Part shown: positions 33,933 through 41,928 of the stretch, in pieces
Layout of the letters: each line of letters opens with the position of its first letter
Numbering within the stretch: position 1 is the stretch's first letter
From: RGIG8124 sp045130665
Lineage (GTDB): Bacteria > Bacillota > Clostridia > Christensenellales > CAG-917
Reading direction: 5' to 3'
DNA length: 64,000 bases
NCBI GenBank assembly: GCA_045130665.1
Contig: JBGUQC010000004.1
Span: 248,001 to 312,000, forward strand
Translations under genes and position numbers: made by a program
The notes under the pieces: model-generated
The model's input: only the letters and a program-made list of their open reading frames with translations
Databases searched by the model: none
What the model was told of the DNA's origin: nothing

Positions 33933-34499
33933 CTAAGATTCAATATTTTCTTGAACTTCATCCTCTTGTTCCACTGGAATAGGAGGATTTATTTTATCTT
34001 TTAATGTTTCAACTAATATATGGCATAATATACCTGTTATTAAGCCTGCAATACCTCCTGCAAGCATCATGTAAGGCATAAAGGTTAGAATAGATGTGCC
34101 AACAACTATTGCACCTACAAACATTTGAACCATGTTATGTATTAAACCACCAGCAACGGATATGCCTGTTGTTGAGAATATCTTGGCATAGTATAAAGCT
34201 ACCATTACTGTGTATGAAATAAGTGCTGCTGGTAAAGACCAAATTAGCATTCCCATATTTCCAGCAAATACAGCGGCAAGAACACACTTAATAACTAATA
34301 CTATGTATCCTTCCCATACCCCAACGAGTAAGAAGCACATAAGTAGTACAATGTTACATAAGCCTATCTTTGCATATGGAAGCATTGGAATAAGCGGAGG
34401 TATCATATTTTCGAGTACAGATACAATGAGTGCTAAAGCTAAGAACAATGCACTGAAGGTAATCTTTCTTATTGCAATCTTTTTATCTACCTTTCTCAT
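33933..34499 (-). CDS. Gx transporter / EetB-like membrane protein
   Basis: 188 residues, five to six helices. Matches the COG4769-type family (older name heptaprenyl diphosphate synthase component I), with ALFLALALIVSVLENMIPP, PYAKIGLCNIVLLMCFLLVG and GGLIHNMVQMFVG. In Listeria the homologue EetB lies beside EetA and is needed for flavin-based extracellular electron transfer; its transported or bound compound is not settled. The C terminus has a Pro/Glu-rich tail. Its ATG overlaps the stop of the NusG_II gene (ATGA). Last gene of degV-apbE-eetA-eetB. Confidence 0.85.
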   Translation of the reverse strand: MRKVDKKIAIRKITFSALFLALALIVSVLENMIPPLIPMLPYAKIGLCNIVLLMCFLLVGVWEGYIVLVIKCVLAAVFAGNMGMLIWSLPAALISYTVMVALYYAKIFSTTGISVAGGLIHNMVQMFVGAIVVGTSILTFMPYMMLAGGIAGLITGILCHILVETLKDKINPPIPVEQEDEVQENIES

Positions 34500-34876
34500 G
34501 TTACTGCATCTACCTCGTCACTCTCTATCTTTATAACCACTTTGTTTGGTAAACAAACAATCATGCCGCCCTCTTTTGTTAAAGGTGCAGAATGAACACA
34601 AAGTTGTTCTGGACAATTACTATGATCTACATAGACCTTGTTATCCTTTATTACAATCTTCATGTCTATGCCATCTTTGTTTAAATCAATTTCTAAATTG
34701 GAATTTAATGAGTATGAATACATCTTTTGTCCATCAATATAAATGGATACCTTATTTGCTTGGCTGGCTAAGGCAAAATATATGGTTAAAGCAACGGCAA
34801 CAAGAATAACAACAAGGATAATTATATCCCCTTTTTTAAACATTGTTTTAAATACTTGTTTTGCCTTTTCGTTCAT
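34496..34876 (-). CDS. NusG domain II-containing protein (EetA-like)
   Basis: 126 residues. One membrane helix (about 17-36) followed by an outside NusG_II domain: KVSIYIDGQKMYSYSLNSN, a central VYVDHSNCPEQLCVHSAPLTKEGGMIVCLPNKV with conserved Cys residues, and VVIKIES. This is the COG5341 family, called EetA in the Listeria electron transfer locus. It sits between apbE (1 nt) and eetB (4-nt overlap), the known pairing. Ends with TGA, one of the few TGA stops here. The AAGG ribosome site is near ATG 34876. Confidence 0.88.
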   Translation of the reverse strand: MNEKAKQVFKTMFKKGDIIILVVILVAVALTIYFALASQANKVSIYIDGQKMYSYSLNSNLEIDLNKDGIDMKIVIKDNKVYVDHSNCPEQLCVHSAPLTKEGGMIVCLPNKVVIKIESDEVDAVT

Positions 34877-34877
34877 A

Positions 34878-35885
34878 CTAAACCTTAGTAAAATCTATGT
34901 TTCCAATCTTGTCGTATGTTAAATCTGAATAAATAATAATTGCACCAACACCTAATTGGTTAACAAGCGCTGTGCCTTGTTCTTTTCCAAGAACCATAAC
35001 AGCTGTGGATAATGCATCTCCATATGCCGCAAAATTAGAATTTGTGAACTTATCATTGGCAGTTGTTATAACTGTAACTGCAACAATACCATTATCTGTT
35101 GGATGTCCCGTGCTTGGATCTATAATGTGGTGATATCTCTTACCTTCATATTCAAAATATCTTTGGTAATCTCCAGATGTGGATACTGAGTAATTATCAT
35201 TAAGAGTAAACTTGCCATATAAAGAAGATGAACTCTCTCTTGGGCTTGTAATTCCTATTGTATATGTGCTGTTGTATGCAATAATATTTCCACCTAAATC
35301 AATGAGCGCTTTTCTCTTTTCAACCTTGTCTTTAAATGTTCCAATAGACCAGCCCTTTGCAATACCACCAAAGTCTATTTTTGCATTGTCATTATGCTTT
35401 GTAATTGTCTTGTTTTCAGTATCAATTGTGAACATTGTAGCATAGTCTGTAAATGGCAATAATGCAGCAATATCACTTTCCGCTGGAGGTGCTTTTGTAA
35501 CACCTGCAACTATGAATGAGTTTGCATCAAATCCCCATAGCTCAACTATAGGATAAATTGCCGGATTATAAGCATGGTTTGAAAGGTTGTAAACCTCTAG
35601 GGAAATTAGTGCTAATTCAATGGTAATGTCAGAACATTTAATAGGCTCTTCTGCACTAGCATGATTTATTTTATATAAATCAGTACCCTCAATGACTGGA
35701 GATAAAATGTCCTCATAATCATCAAGGGTAGAATAAATTTCGTTAGCCATTTTCGCACCGTTAGAACCACTAATTTTAACTTCTAAAAAGGTGCCAAAAA
35801 CTGTATATTGCTTGGTAGTATTACATCCAACTAACAAGCATGCAAGTAGTAGTATTAAAGCAACTAAAACTACACACTTTTTCAT
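34878..35885 (-). CDS. apbE: FAD:protein FMN transferase, lipoprotein (ApbE/FmnB)
   Basis: 335 residues. Signal peptide with lipobox LVGC gives a membrane-anchored enzyme outside the cell. ApbE signatures: IDFGGIAKGWSI (flavin site), ALIDLGGNI, HHIIDPSTGHP and GDALSTAVMVLG with the Mg-binding Asp. It moves FMN from FAD onto a Thr/Ser of exported flavoproteins. No acceptor protein with a flavinylation motif is encoded in the window. It starts 3 nt after the degV stop, without a ribosome site of its own, so it depends on translational coupling. Confidence 0.93.
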   Translation of the reverse strand: MKKCVVLVALILLLACLLVGCNTTKQYTVFGTFLEVKISGSNGAKMANEIYSTLDDYEDILSPVIEGTDLYKINHASAEEPIKCSDITIELALISLEVYNLSNHAYNPAIYPIVELWGFDANSFIVAGVTKAPPAESDIAALLPFTDYATMFTIDTENKTITKHNDNAKIDFGGIAKGWSIGTFKDKVEKRKALIDLGGNIIAYNSTYTIGITSPRESSSSLYGKFTLNDNYSVSTSGDYQRYFEYEGKRYHHIIDPSTGHPTDNGIVAVTVITTANDKFTNSNFAAYGDALSTAVMVLGKEQGTALVNQLGVGAIIIYSDLTYDKIGNIDFTKV

Positions 35886-35888
35886 TAA

Positions 35889-36746
35889 TTATTTTTTTGT
35901 ATAAATGATACCAAATGTTCCTGGTCCACAGTGGCAACCAATTACTGGACCAATTGGTAAATTTACAATGTTTGCCTTTGGCGCAATTGCCTTTACTCTC
36001 TCGGCGATGGATGCAACTATGTCATCACAATCTCCACCTAAAATATATACTGGAGCATCATCTAAATCTTTGTATTCGGATTCAAATTTAGAAACTAAAT
36101 AAGATTGTGCTTTTTTAGATCCATTTTGTTTTGAATCTACATATAATTCACCATCTCTTACAGATAAAACTGGTTTAACTTGCATTAAGTTTCCAAATGT
36201 TGCAGCACTCTTTGAAAGTCTTCCACCACGAGCAAGATACTTTAAGTTATCCACTGCAAAGTAAATGGATGTGTGCTCTCTAACATTTTCTAGATACTTT
36301 AATGTTGCATCTATATCTCCACCATTCTTGTTGAAGAATCTTGCACCCATTTCAACAATAATACCAGCACCTAAACAAATGTTCTTTGTATCGAATCTTT
36401 CAAATCTTACTTTTGGATATTTTGCTGTCAACTTTTCAAGTGCTGAATCAAGATTCTTAAATGTTGAAGACATCTTCTCTGAGAATGCAACATAAAGGAT
36501 ATCTTCACCCTTTTCAAAATATGGTTCAAAAACCTTAAGATAATATGCTTCATTTTGAGCGGATGTAATTGGTGTTGCACCCTCTCTCATTCTTGTAAAG
36601 AAAGCCTTGAAATCGTATGTTTCACCGAAATCATATAAATACTCTTTACCATCTATTGTGTATGGCATTTGAATTACACCTAATTTTAAATCTTTCACAG
36701 TTGTGTACCATAACTCGCAATCTGTGTCGCAAAACATTACTGCCAT
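35889..36746 (-). CDS. DegV family fatty-acid-binding protein
   Basis: 285 residues. DegV features: an N-terminal MFCDTDCEL in place of the usual TDSTxD, TSAQNEAYYLKVFEP (the TSxP-like ligand loop), FSEKMSSTF, DNLKYLARGGRLSK and VIGCHCGPGTFGI. DegV/FakB proteins hold a fatty acid for phosphorylation by FakA. Ser/Thr of the usual DST motif is replaced, which may alter ligand contact. Opens the operon with apbE, eetA and eetB; promoter and a 20-bp palindrome lie just upstream. Confidence 0.9.
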   Translation of the reverse strand: MAVMFCDTDCELWYTTVKDLKLGVIQMPYTIDGKEYLYDFGETYDFKAFFTRMREGATPITSAQNEAYYLKVFEPYFEKGEDILYVAFSEKMSSTFKNLDSALEKLTAKYPKVRFERFDTKNICLGAGIIVEMGARFFNKNGGDIDATLKYLENVREHTSIYFAVDNLKYLARGGRLSKSAATFGNLMQVKPVLSVRDGELYVDSKQNGSKKAQSYLVSKFESEYKDLDDAPVYILGGDCDDIVASIAERVKAIAPKANIVNLPIGPVIGCHCGPGTFGIIYTKK

Positions 36747-36765
36747 AATAAAAATCTCCTTAAAA

Positions 36766-36785
36766 ATGATTTATGTATAAATCAT
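36766..36785. promoter_or_regulatory. 20-bp palindrome over the degV operon -10/start region (operator candidate)
   Basis: ATGATTTA (36766-36773), TGTA, TAAATCAT (36778-36785). It overlaps the -10 box at 36781-36786 and the predicted transcript start, the site for a repressor. Confidence 0.6.
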
Positions 36786-36809
36786 AATAGAATATGGTGT
36801 ATTTGTCAA
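36781..36809 (-). promoter_or_regulatory. Sigma-A promoter of degV-apbE-eetA-eetB
   Basis: On the minus strand TTGACA (36804-36809), 17 nt, TATGAT (36781-36786); AAGGAG before ATG 36746. Confidence 0.8.
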
Positions 36810-36827
36810 ACTTAATGCGTTTTTAAC

Positions 36828-36846
36828 TTAACTTGACACAAGTTAA
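36828..36846. promoter_or_regulatory. 19-bp palindrome over the -35 box of the 36868 gene (operator candidate)
   Basis: TTAACTTG-ACA-CAAGTTAA, perfect 8-bp arms, covering the TTGACA box at 36833-36838. Confidence 0.6.
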
Positions 36847-36861
36847 TTTAAAATTTAATAT
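36833..36861 (+). promoter_or_regulatory. Sigma-A promoter of the 36868 lipoprotein gene
   Basis: TTGACA (36833-36838), 17 nt, TAATAT (36856-36861). Predicted transcript start falls on the A of ATG 36868. Confidence 0.75.
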
Positions 36862-36867
36862 AAATAT

Positions 36868-37320
36868 ATGAAGAAAAAATCACTTCTAATTGTTAGCATT
36901 TGCTTATTAGTGCTCTTAGCAGTTGTAATGACATCATGTATGTCATCTACTCTAATTGAAAAAAATGTTAGAACCCGTCTTAAGGATGAGGGTTATACTG
37001 TTAAGAATATTACAAGTTGCGCTATAACAAATGGCTGGAATGAACCAGTTGAAGAAGGCAGCAATGTCTCTAAATATAAAATAGGAACTCAATTATATTG
37101 TACAAACGATCCTGTTGAAGATGACGAAGGTAATATTACATTCCAAAAAGAAGTATGGGTTGTATATTGTATGAATGATGATGCTTTCAAATGGGTAGAA
37201 GGTAACGCAAAAAATTTATCCGAACAAACTGGATACAAGTATTATTCATATAATAATGGAAATACTAAAGTTGTTTTCTACGGAGATATGGATTCTGTTA
37301 GACTAGCAAGACAATACTAA
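36868..37320 (+). CDS. Small lipoprotein of unknown function
   Basis: 150 residues. KKKSLL start, hydrophobic core and lipobox MTSC (Cys at about residue 24). The mature part is about 125 residues, acidic, with a run of aromatic residues near the end (TGYKYYSYNNGNTKVVF). No family recognised. No ribosome site is present; the -10 box ends 6 nt before the ATG, so the message is predicted leaderless. A palindrome covers the -35 box. Its stop interlocks with that of the convergent cysteine desulfurase gene. Confidence 0.8.
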   Translation: MKKKSLLIVSICLLVLLAVVMTSCMSSTLIEKNVRTRLKDEGYTVKNITSCAITNGWNEPVEEGSNVSKYKIGTQLYCTNDPVEDDEGNITFQKEVWVVYCMNDDAFKWVEGNAKNLSEQTGYKYYSYNNGNTKVVFYGDMDSVRLARQY

Positions 37321-38456
37321 TCTTCCCTAACCCTAGCTAAAATTTCTTTAATGGTAGAGATAGTGTAATCTATCTCTTCTTTTGTATTATCCCTGCCAAT
37401 ACTGAATCTTACACTTCTCCTTGAATCTTCTTCACTAAGACCAATTGCAAGTAATGTTCTACTTGGTTTTTCAGAAGCCGCTGTACATGCAGAACCAGCT
37501 GATGCACATATTCCTTCCATATCTAAATTGTTTAAAACAATTCCTGGCTTGGTCTTATTAAATGTAATTGAAACAGTTCCTGGTAAAGATGTGTCTTTTT
37601 CAATTGAACCGTTAATAGATATATCTTCTTTTTTTAGTTCGTTTATAAGTCTATGCTTTAAATAATATACATTAGAATTATTATCATCCAACTCTTTTAG
37701 AGCAATAGATAATGCCTCAGATAATCCAACAATTAAGGAAACTGGTGTTGTACCACCTCTTCTTCCTCTTTCTTGTTCACCACCATTAACAAATGGTGCA
37801 ATCTTTGTTCCTTCTTTAATATATAAAGCACCAATTCCCTTTGGACCATAGAACTTATGTCCAGACATAGAAAGAAGATCTACACCTAATTCATTAACAT
37901 CATACTTTATAGTGCCTGTTGCTTGAACTGCATCTGTGTGGAATATTATTCCTCTTTCTTTTGCAATAGAACAAAGTGTCTTTATATCTTGTATAGTACC
38001 TATTTCATTATTAGCAAACATAATACTAATTAATATAGTATCTTCACGTATTGCTTTAATTAGATCTTCTGGATTAACAAAACCATACTTATCTACATCT
38101 AAATAAGTAACTTCAAAACCATTCTCCTCTAAGAATGCACAAGAATTGTATATTGCTGGATGTTCAATCTTTGTTGTAATGATGTGTTTGCCTTTTTCTT
38201 TATTTGCAAAGGCCACACCTTTTATTGCCCAGTTATCTGATTCGGTGCCACCAGATGTAAAATAAATTTCTTTGGATTGTGCACCAATTAACTTAGCAAT
38301 ATTATCTCTGCAAGATAACACTATATTCGCGCTCTCCCTTCCTAAAGAGTGTATAGAATCAGCATTGGCAAAATCCTTTGCCATGTTTTCCATCATCTTA
38401 TCGTACACTTCCATTCTAATAGGAGTGGTTGCTGCGTGATCTAGATATACCTTCAT
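37317..38456 (-). CDS. Cysteine desulfurase (NifS/IscS family)
   Basis: 379 residues. Class V aminotransferase fold: N-terminal YLDHAATTP, EHPA, HTDAVQATG, the PLP Lys in SMSGHKFYGPKGIGAL, and the catalytic Cys loop in CASAGSACTAASEKPS. It removes sulfur from cysteine for Fe-S clusters or tRNA thiolation. No iscU or mnmA partner is nearby; instead it follows proA with a 1-nt overlap. Whether it serves iron-sulfur assembly or tRNA modification cannot be told. Confidence 0.93.
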   Translation of the reverse strand: MKVYLDHAATTPIRMEVYDKMMENMAKDFANADSIHSLGRESANIVLSCRDNIAKLIGAQSKEIYFTSGGTESDNWAIKGVAFANKEKGKHIITTKIEHPAIYNSCAFLEENGFEVTYLDVDKYGFVNPEDLIKAIREDTILISIMFANNEIGTIQDIKTLCSIAKERGIIFHTDAVQATGTIKYDVNELGVDLLSMSGHKFYGPKGIGALYIKEGTKIAPFVNGGEQERGRRGGTTPVSLIVGLSEALSIALKELDDNNSNVYYLKHRLINELKKEDISINGSIEKDTSLPGTVSITFNKTKPGIVLNNLDMEGICASAGSACTAASEKPSRTLLAIGLSEEDSRRSVRFSIGRDNTKEEIDYTISTIKEILARVRED

Positions 38457-39709
38457 TATTTTCTTACTTGTCCTTCCCCGTGAATGACATATTTTACGCT
38501 TGTGAGCTCTTTAAGTGCCACAGGACCTCTTGCATGAAGCTTTTGTGTACTAATTCCCATTTCTGCACCAAGTCCAAATTCAAAGCCATCTGTAAATCTT
38601 GTTGAAGCATTAACATATAATGCTGCTGCATCTACATATTTTGTGAAGTACTCAGCCTTTTCATTATCCTTTGTAATAATAGCTTCTGAATGCTTTGTGC
38701 TGTACTTGTTTATCATGTCTACTGCATCCTTAATTCCATCTACAACAGCAAATGTAATCTTGTATGCTAAAAACTCTGTATCAAAGTCTTCATCACTAGC
38801 TTCTTTAATGTCTTTAATAATGGCGCATGCTGATTTATCACCTAAAACTTCGACTTTAAATGCCTTTAATGCATCATAAACCCTTGGTAAGAACTCTTTT
38901 GCTATCTTTTTATCAACAATTAAGTGCTCCGCTGCATTGCATACATGAGGGCGTTGAACCTTAGCATTAACAACAATGTTAATTGCCATATCAAAGTCTG
39001 CACTGCTTTCAACATAAACGTGACAATTTCCACCTGCAGATGCAATAACTGGCATAGTAGCATTCTCTAAAACATACTTCTTTAAGCCTTCTCCACCTCT
39101 TGGAATAACTACATCAATATAGTTCTCTTGATGGAGCATGATACCACCTGCTTCTCTATCTGGTGAATCAATGAAACCAATAATATCTGGATTCTCACCC
39201 TTGTTAGCAATAGCCTTTGCCATTATTAAATATAACTCTCTGTTGCTATTGAGTGCTTCTCTGCTTCCACGAAGAACAACACCATTGCCAGACTTTAAAC
39301 AAAGTGCTGCAGCGTCTACTGTAACATTTGGTCTTGCCTCGTAAATAATACCAATAACACCAAGTGGTGCTCTTACTCTCTTTAAGTTTAATCCGTTAGG
39401 AAGTACTCTTTCTTCAACAACTTCACCCACTGGGTCTGGTAGGGATATTATTTGACGTACACCTTCTGCCATGAGTTCAATTCTGGCATCTGTAAGTGTT
39501 AAACGATCTAGGAATGTTTCGTCCCTTCCTGCTTCTTTAGCAATTGCTAAATCTTTCTTATTTGCTTCCTTTAAAGATGAAATGCACTCTTCATTAGATA
39601 ATAACTTTACTATCTCTAAAAGAATGTCATTCTTCTTTGCATTGTCCATACCAGCCCAATCATATGAGGCCTTCTTGGTCTTTTTGCAAATATCTTGAAC
39701 GTCTATCAT
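38456..39709 (-). CDS. proA: Glutamate-5-semialdehyde dehydrogenase (ProA)
   Basis: 417 residues, full length. ALDH-like signatures: LGVIGIIYEARPNVTVDAAALCLKSGN, IPRGGEGL, the catalytic Cys in QRPHVCNAAEHLIV (the family more often has PGVCNAxE), and FGLGAEMGISTQKLHARGPV. It reduces gamma-glutamyl phosphate to the semialdehyde in proline synthesis. The usual partner proB is not in the window. Starts with AAGGTAGGT before ATG 39709, behind a promoter carrying an 18-bp palindrome. Confidence 0.94.
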   Translation of the reverse strand: MIDVQDICKKTKKASYDWAGMDNAKKNDILLEIVKLLSNEECISSLKEANKKDLAIAKEAGRDETFLDRLTLTDARIELMAEGVRQIISLPDPVGEVVEERVLPNGLNLKRVRAPLGVIGIIYEARPNVTVDAAALCLKSGNGVVLRGSREALNSNRELYLIMAKAIANKGENPDIIGFIDSPDREAGGIMLHQENYIDVVIPRGGEGLKKYVLENATMPVIASAGGNCHVYVESSADFDMAINIVVNAKVQRPHVCNAAEHLIVDKKIAKEFLPRVYDALKAFKVEVLGDKSACAIIKDIKEASDEDFDTEFLAYKITFAVVDGIKDAVDMINKYSTKHSEAIITKDNEKAEYFTKYVDAAALYVNASTRFTDGFEFGLGAEMGISTQKLHARGPVALKELTSVKYVIHGEGQVRK

Positions 39710-39730
39710 AATATACCTACCTTTTTATAG

Positions 39731-39759
39731 ATTATAACCTAAGTTATAATTATCTTCAA
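39731..39759 (-). promoter_or_regulatory. Sigma-A promoter of proA with embedded palindrome
   Basis: On the minus strand TTGAAG (39754-39759), 17 nt, TATAAT (39731-39736). TTATAAC-CTAA-GTTATAA (39732-39749, plus strand) covers most of the -10 box and spacer: an operator candidate. Confidence 0.7.
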
Positions 39760-39762
39760 TAG

Positions 39763-39795
39763 TAAAACTCCCATGCATTCACACGGGAGTTTAGT
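39763..39795 (-). terminator. Terminator after yebC
   Basis: AAACTCCC (39765-39772) pairs with GGGAGTTT (39785-39792); the minus-strand T-run is short (GTTTTACT). Confidence 0.6.
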
Positions 39796-39806
39796 TGATT
39801 TTCTAA

Positions 39807-40553
39807 TTAGTCTTCTTCGTCGTCTAAAATTGTTATTTCAGCGTTGTGATAAACATTTTGAACATCATCATTTTCCTCGAGTAAGTCTATCATCTTTAAT
39901 AAGGTTTCTTGTTGATGTTCATCTGGTTTTGCTGTTACATCTGCAATCATTGTAATGTCAGCTGCAACCATCTTAATTCCTGCATTTTCGAATGCTTCTC
40001 TAACATCTGAGAAAGCATCTGGAGCTGTGTAAACAATAAATACTTCGTCATCATCTGTATTAATGTCTTCTGCGCCTACATCCATAGCTGCCATCATTAA
40101 GTCGTCTTCATCTATATCACATTTTGCAACGATGATTTGTCCTTTTTTATGGAACATGTAAGAAACACAACCTGTATTTCCTAAAGATCCACCGAATTTA
40201 TCGAATGCATGTCTTACATCACCAGCAGTACGATTCTTGTTATCTGTTAGTGTTTCAACAATACATGCAACTCCACCTACACCATATCCTTCGTATGTGT
40301 TTTCTTCGTAGTTAATTGAACCTAATTCACCAGATGCCTTCTTAATGCTTCTGTTGATATTATCGTTTGGCATGTTTGCTGCCTTTGCTTTAGCAATAAC
40401 GTTACGAAGTTCACTGTTAGATGCTGGATCTGGCCCGCCATTCTTAACTGCAATTGCTATTTCACGACCAATCTTTGTGAAAACATTAGCACGTGCTGCG
40501 TCTGCTTTACCTTTCTTTTGTGCAATATTATGCCATTTTGAATGTCCGCTCAT
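39807..40553 (-). CDS. yebC: YebC/PmpR family protein (TACO1 family)
   Basis: 248 residues from ATG 40553 (AAAGGGG 6 nt upstream; earlier codons rejected). Starts with the hallmark MSGHSKWHNIAQKKGKADAARA, followed by GGPDPASNSELRNVIAKAKAANMPNDNI and YEGYGVGGVACIVETLTDN. Long annotated as a transcription regulator; recent work on the family points to a role in translation of proline-rich stretches. Overlaps nothing; 1 nt after the trmH stop. Last gene of the infC operon. Confidence 0.95.
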   Translation of the reverse strand: MSGHSKWHNIAQKKGKADAARANVFTKIGREIAIAVKNGGPDPASNSELRNVIAKAKAANMPNDNINRSIKKASGELGSINYEENTYEGYGVGGVACIVETLTDNKNRTAGDVRHAFDKFGGSLGNTGCVSYMFHKKGQIIVAKCDIDEDDLMMAAMDVGAEDINTDDDEVFIVYTAPDAFSDVREAFENAGIKMVAADITMIADVTAKPDEHQQETLLKMIDLLEENDDVQNVYHNAEITILDDEED

Positions 40554-40554
40554 C

Positions 40555-41304
40555 TTATACCCCTTTAACACTATACATTGCAATAGCTGCTGCCACTGAA
40601 ACGTTTAGTGATTCTACATTGTTTTTCATTGGAATGGAAATTGTCTTTGCTACCTTTTCTTTAATCTCTTTAGAGATACCGTGTGCTTCACTACCCATAA
40701 TTAATGTAATTGGTGCACTTAGCTTTTCATCTAGAATATTACTGCCACTCATGTCTAGCATTGCACTATTAGTCTTTGTAATTAAAGATTGTGCTTGCTC
40801 AAGAGAAACATTGTATATTCTTACCTTGAAAATACCGCCAAGTGTAGATCTAATTACCTTAGGTGAATAAACATCTACAGAATTGTAAAGATAAATATCT
40901 TCAAAACCTGCAGCTGCTGCTGTTCTTATTATTGTTCCTACATTTCCTGCATCTGATACATTATCTAGTAAAAGCGCATTTCCTGAAGGATAAGCAAACT
41001 CATTATTCATTTGTTTGCAAACAGCAACAATACCATAAGGTGTTTTAGTGTCTGATATCTTGTTTAAGATATAATCTTCTACTATAAATACCTTGGAATC
41101 TTTATGTTTATTAATAATAGAAGCACACTCGTCTTGCCTGTTTTTGTTTGTGAAGATATATAAAACCTCCACATAATCAGGCATATCTCTTAATAGATTA
41201 ATACCCTCCGCTAAAAACAATCCGTTTTCATCTCTTCCCTTTTTATCTAAAAGGGATGATGCTAACTTTACGAACTGGTTTTGGCTAGAGGTTATTATTT
41301 CCAT
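40555..41304 (-). CDS. TrmH/SpoU family RNA 2'-O-methyltransferase
   Basis: 249 residues. An N-terminal L30e-like substrate-binding domain, then SPOUT motifs: LLDNVSDAGNVGTIIRTAAAAGF, IMGSEAHGIS and SIPMKNNVESLNVSVAAAIAMY. It methylates a ribose in rRNA or tRNA from SAM; the common place after rplT in Bacillota suggests rRNA. Starts 3 nt after rplT. Specific target base not decided. Confidence 0.92.
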   Translation of the reverse strand: MEIITSSQNQFVKLASSLLDKKGRDENGLFLAEGINLLRDMPDYVEVLYIFTNKNRQDECASIINKHKDSKVFIVEDYILNKISDTKTPYGIVAVCKQMNNEFAYPSGNALLLDNVSDAGNVGTIIRTAAAAGFEDIYLYNSVDVYSPKVIRSTLGGIFKVRIYNVSLEQAQSLITKTNSAMLDMSGSNILDEKLSAPITLIMGSEAHGISKEIKEKVAKTISIPMKNNVESLNVSVAAAIAMYSVKGV

Positions 41305-41307
41305 TTA

Positions 41308-41661
41308 TTATGCTATTGCTTTTTTAGCTTGTTCACAAAGGCTTGTGAATGCTGCTGGATCTGCGATTGCGATTTCAGATAAAACTTTTCTGTTTAATTC
41401 GATTCCTGCAACCTTTAAACCATGCATTAATCTTGAATAAGAAATACCATTCATTCTTGCTGCTGCGTTGATACGAACAATCCACATAGCTCTGAAGTCT
41501 CTCTTCTTGTTCTTTCTTCCAACGTATGCGTATGTGTTTGAACGCATTACTTGTTCTTTAGCTAAACGATATTGATTGTGTTTTGCACCATAGTAGCCTT
41601 TTGCTACTCTCATTATTTTTCTACGCTTCTTAACTGCGTTAACGCCTCTTTTAATTCTCAT
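41308..41661 (-). CDS. rplT: 50S ribosomal protein L20
   Basis: 117 residues, full length. MRIKRGVNAVKKRRKIMRVAKGYYGAKHNQYRLA and the C-terminal NGISYSRLMHGLKVAGIELNRKVLSEIA are diagnostic. L20 is an early 50S assembly protein and in Bacillota represses its own infC-rpmI-rplT operon by binding the leader. The leader upstream of infC has a terminator that fits this. Confidence 0.99.
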   Translation of the reverse strand: MRIKRGVNAVKKRRKIMRVAKGYYGAKHNQYRLAKEQVMRSNTYAYVGRKNKKRDFRAMWIVRINAAARMNGISYSRLMHGLKVAGIELNRKVLSEIAIADPAAFTSLCEQAKKAIA

Positions 41662-41675
41662 AGTTCACCTCATTA

Positions 41676-41873
41676 TTATTTGTAAGGAAGAATTCTTCTC
41701 ATTTCCTTCTCTCTTGTCTTATCGACATAGTCTACGGATGCGAGTCTGTTCTTTCTCTTTCTAGTCTTCTTTGTTAAAAGATGGCTATGTGCTGAATGTC
41801 TTCTTGTAAAATGGCCGTTAGCTGTTTTACTAAAGCGTTTTTTTGCTCCACTGTGTGTCTTAACTTTAGGCAT
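41676..41873 (-). CDS. rpmI: 50S ribosomal protein L35
   Basis: 65 residues, full length. PKVKTHSGAKKRFSKTANGH and the Arg/Lys-rich middle KKTRKRKNRLAS are typical, ending MRRILPYK. Standard place between infC and rplT. Confidence 0.98.
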   Translation of the reverse strand: MPKVKTHSGAKKRFSKTANGHFTRRHSAHSHLLTKKTRKRKNRLASVDYVDKTREKEMRRILPYK

Positions 41874-41928
41874 AATCTTCTTTCAATCCACTAAATGGAT
41901 CTTTGCCTCCTTTATATAATATTTTTAA

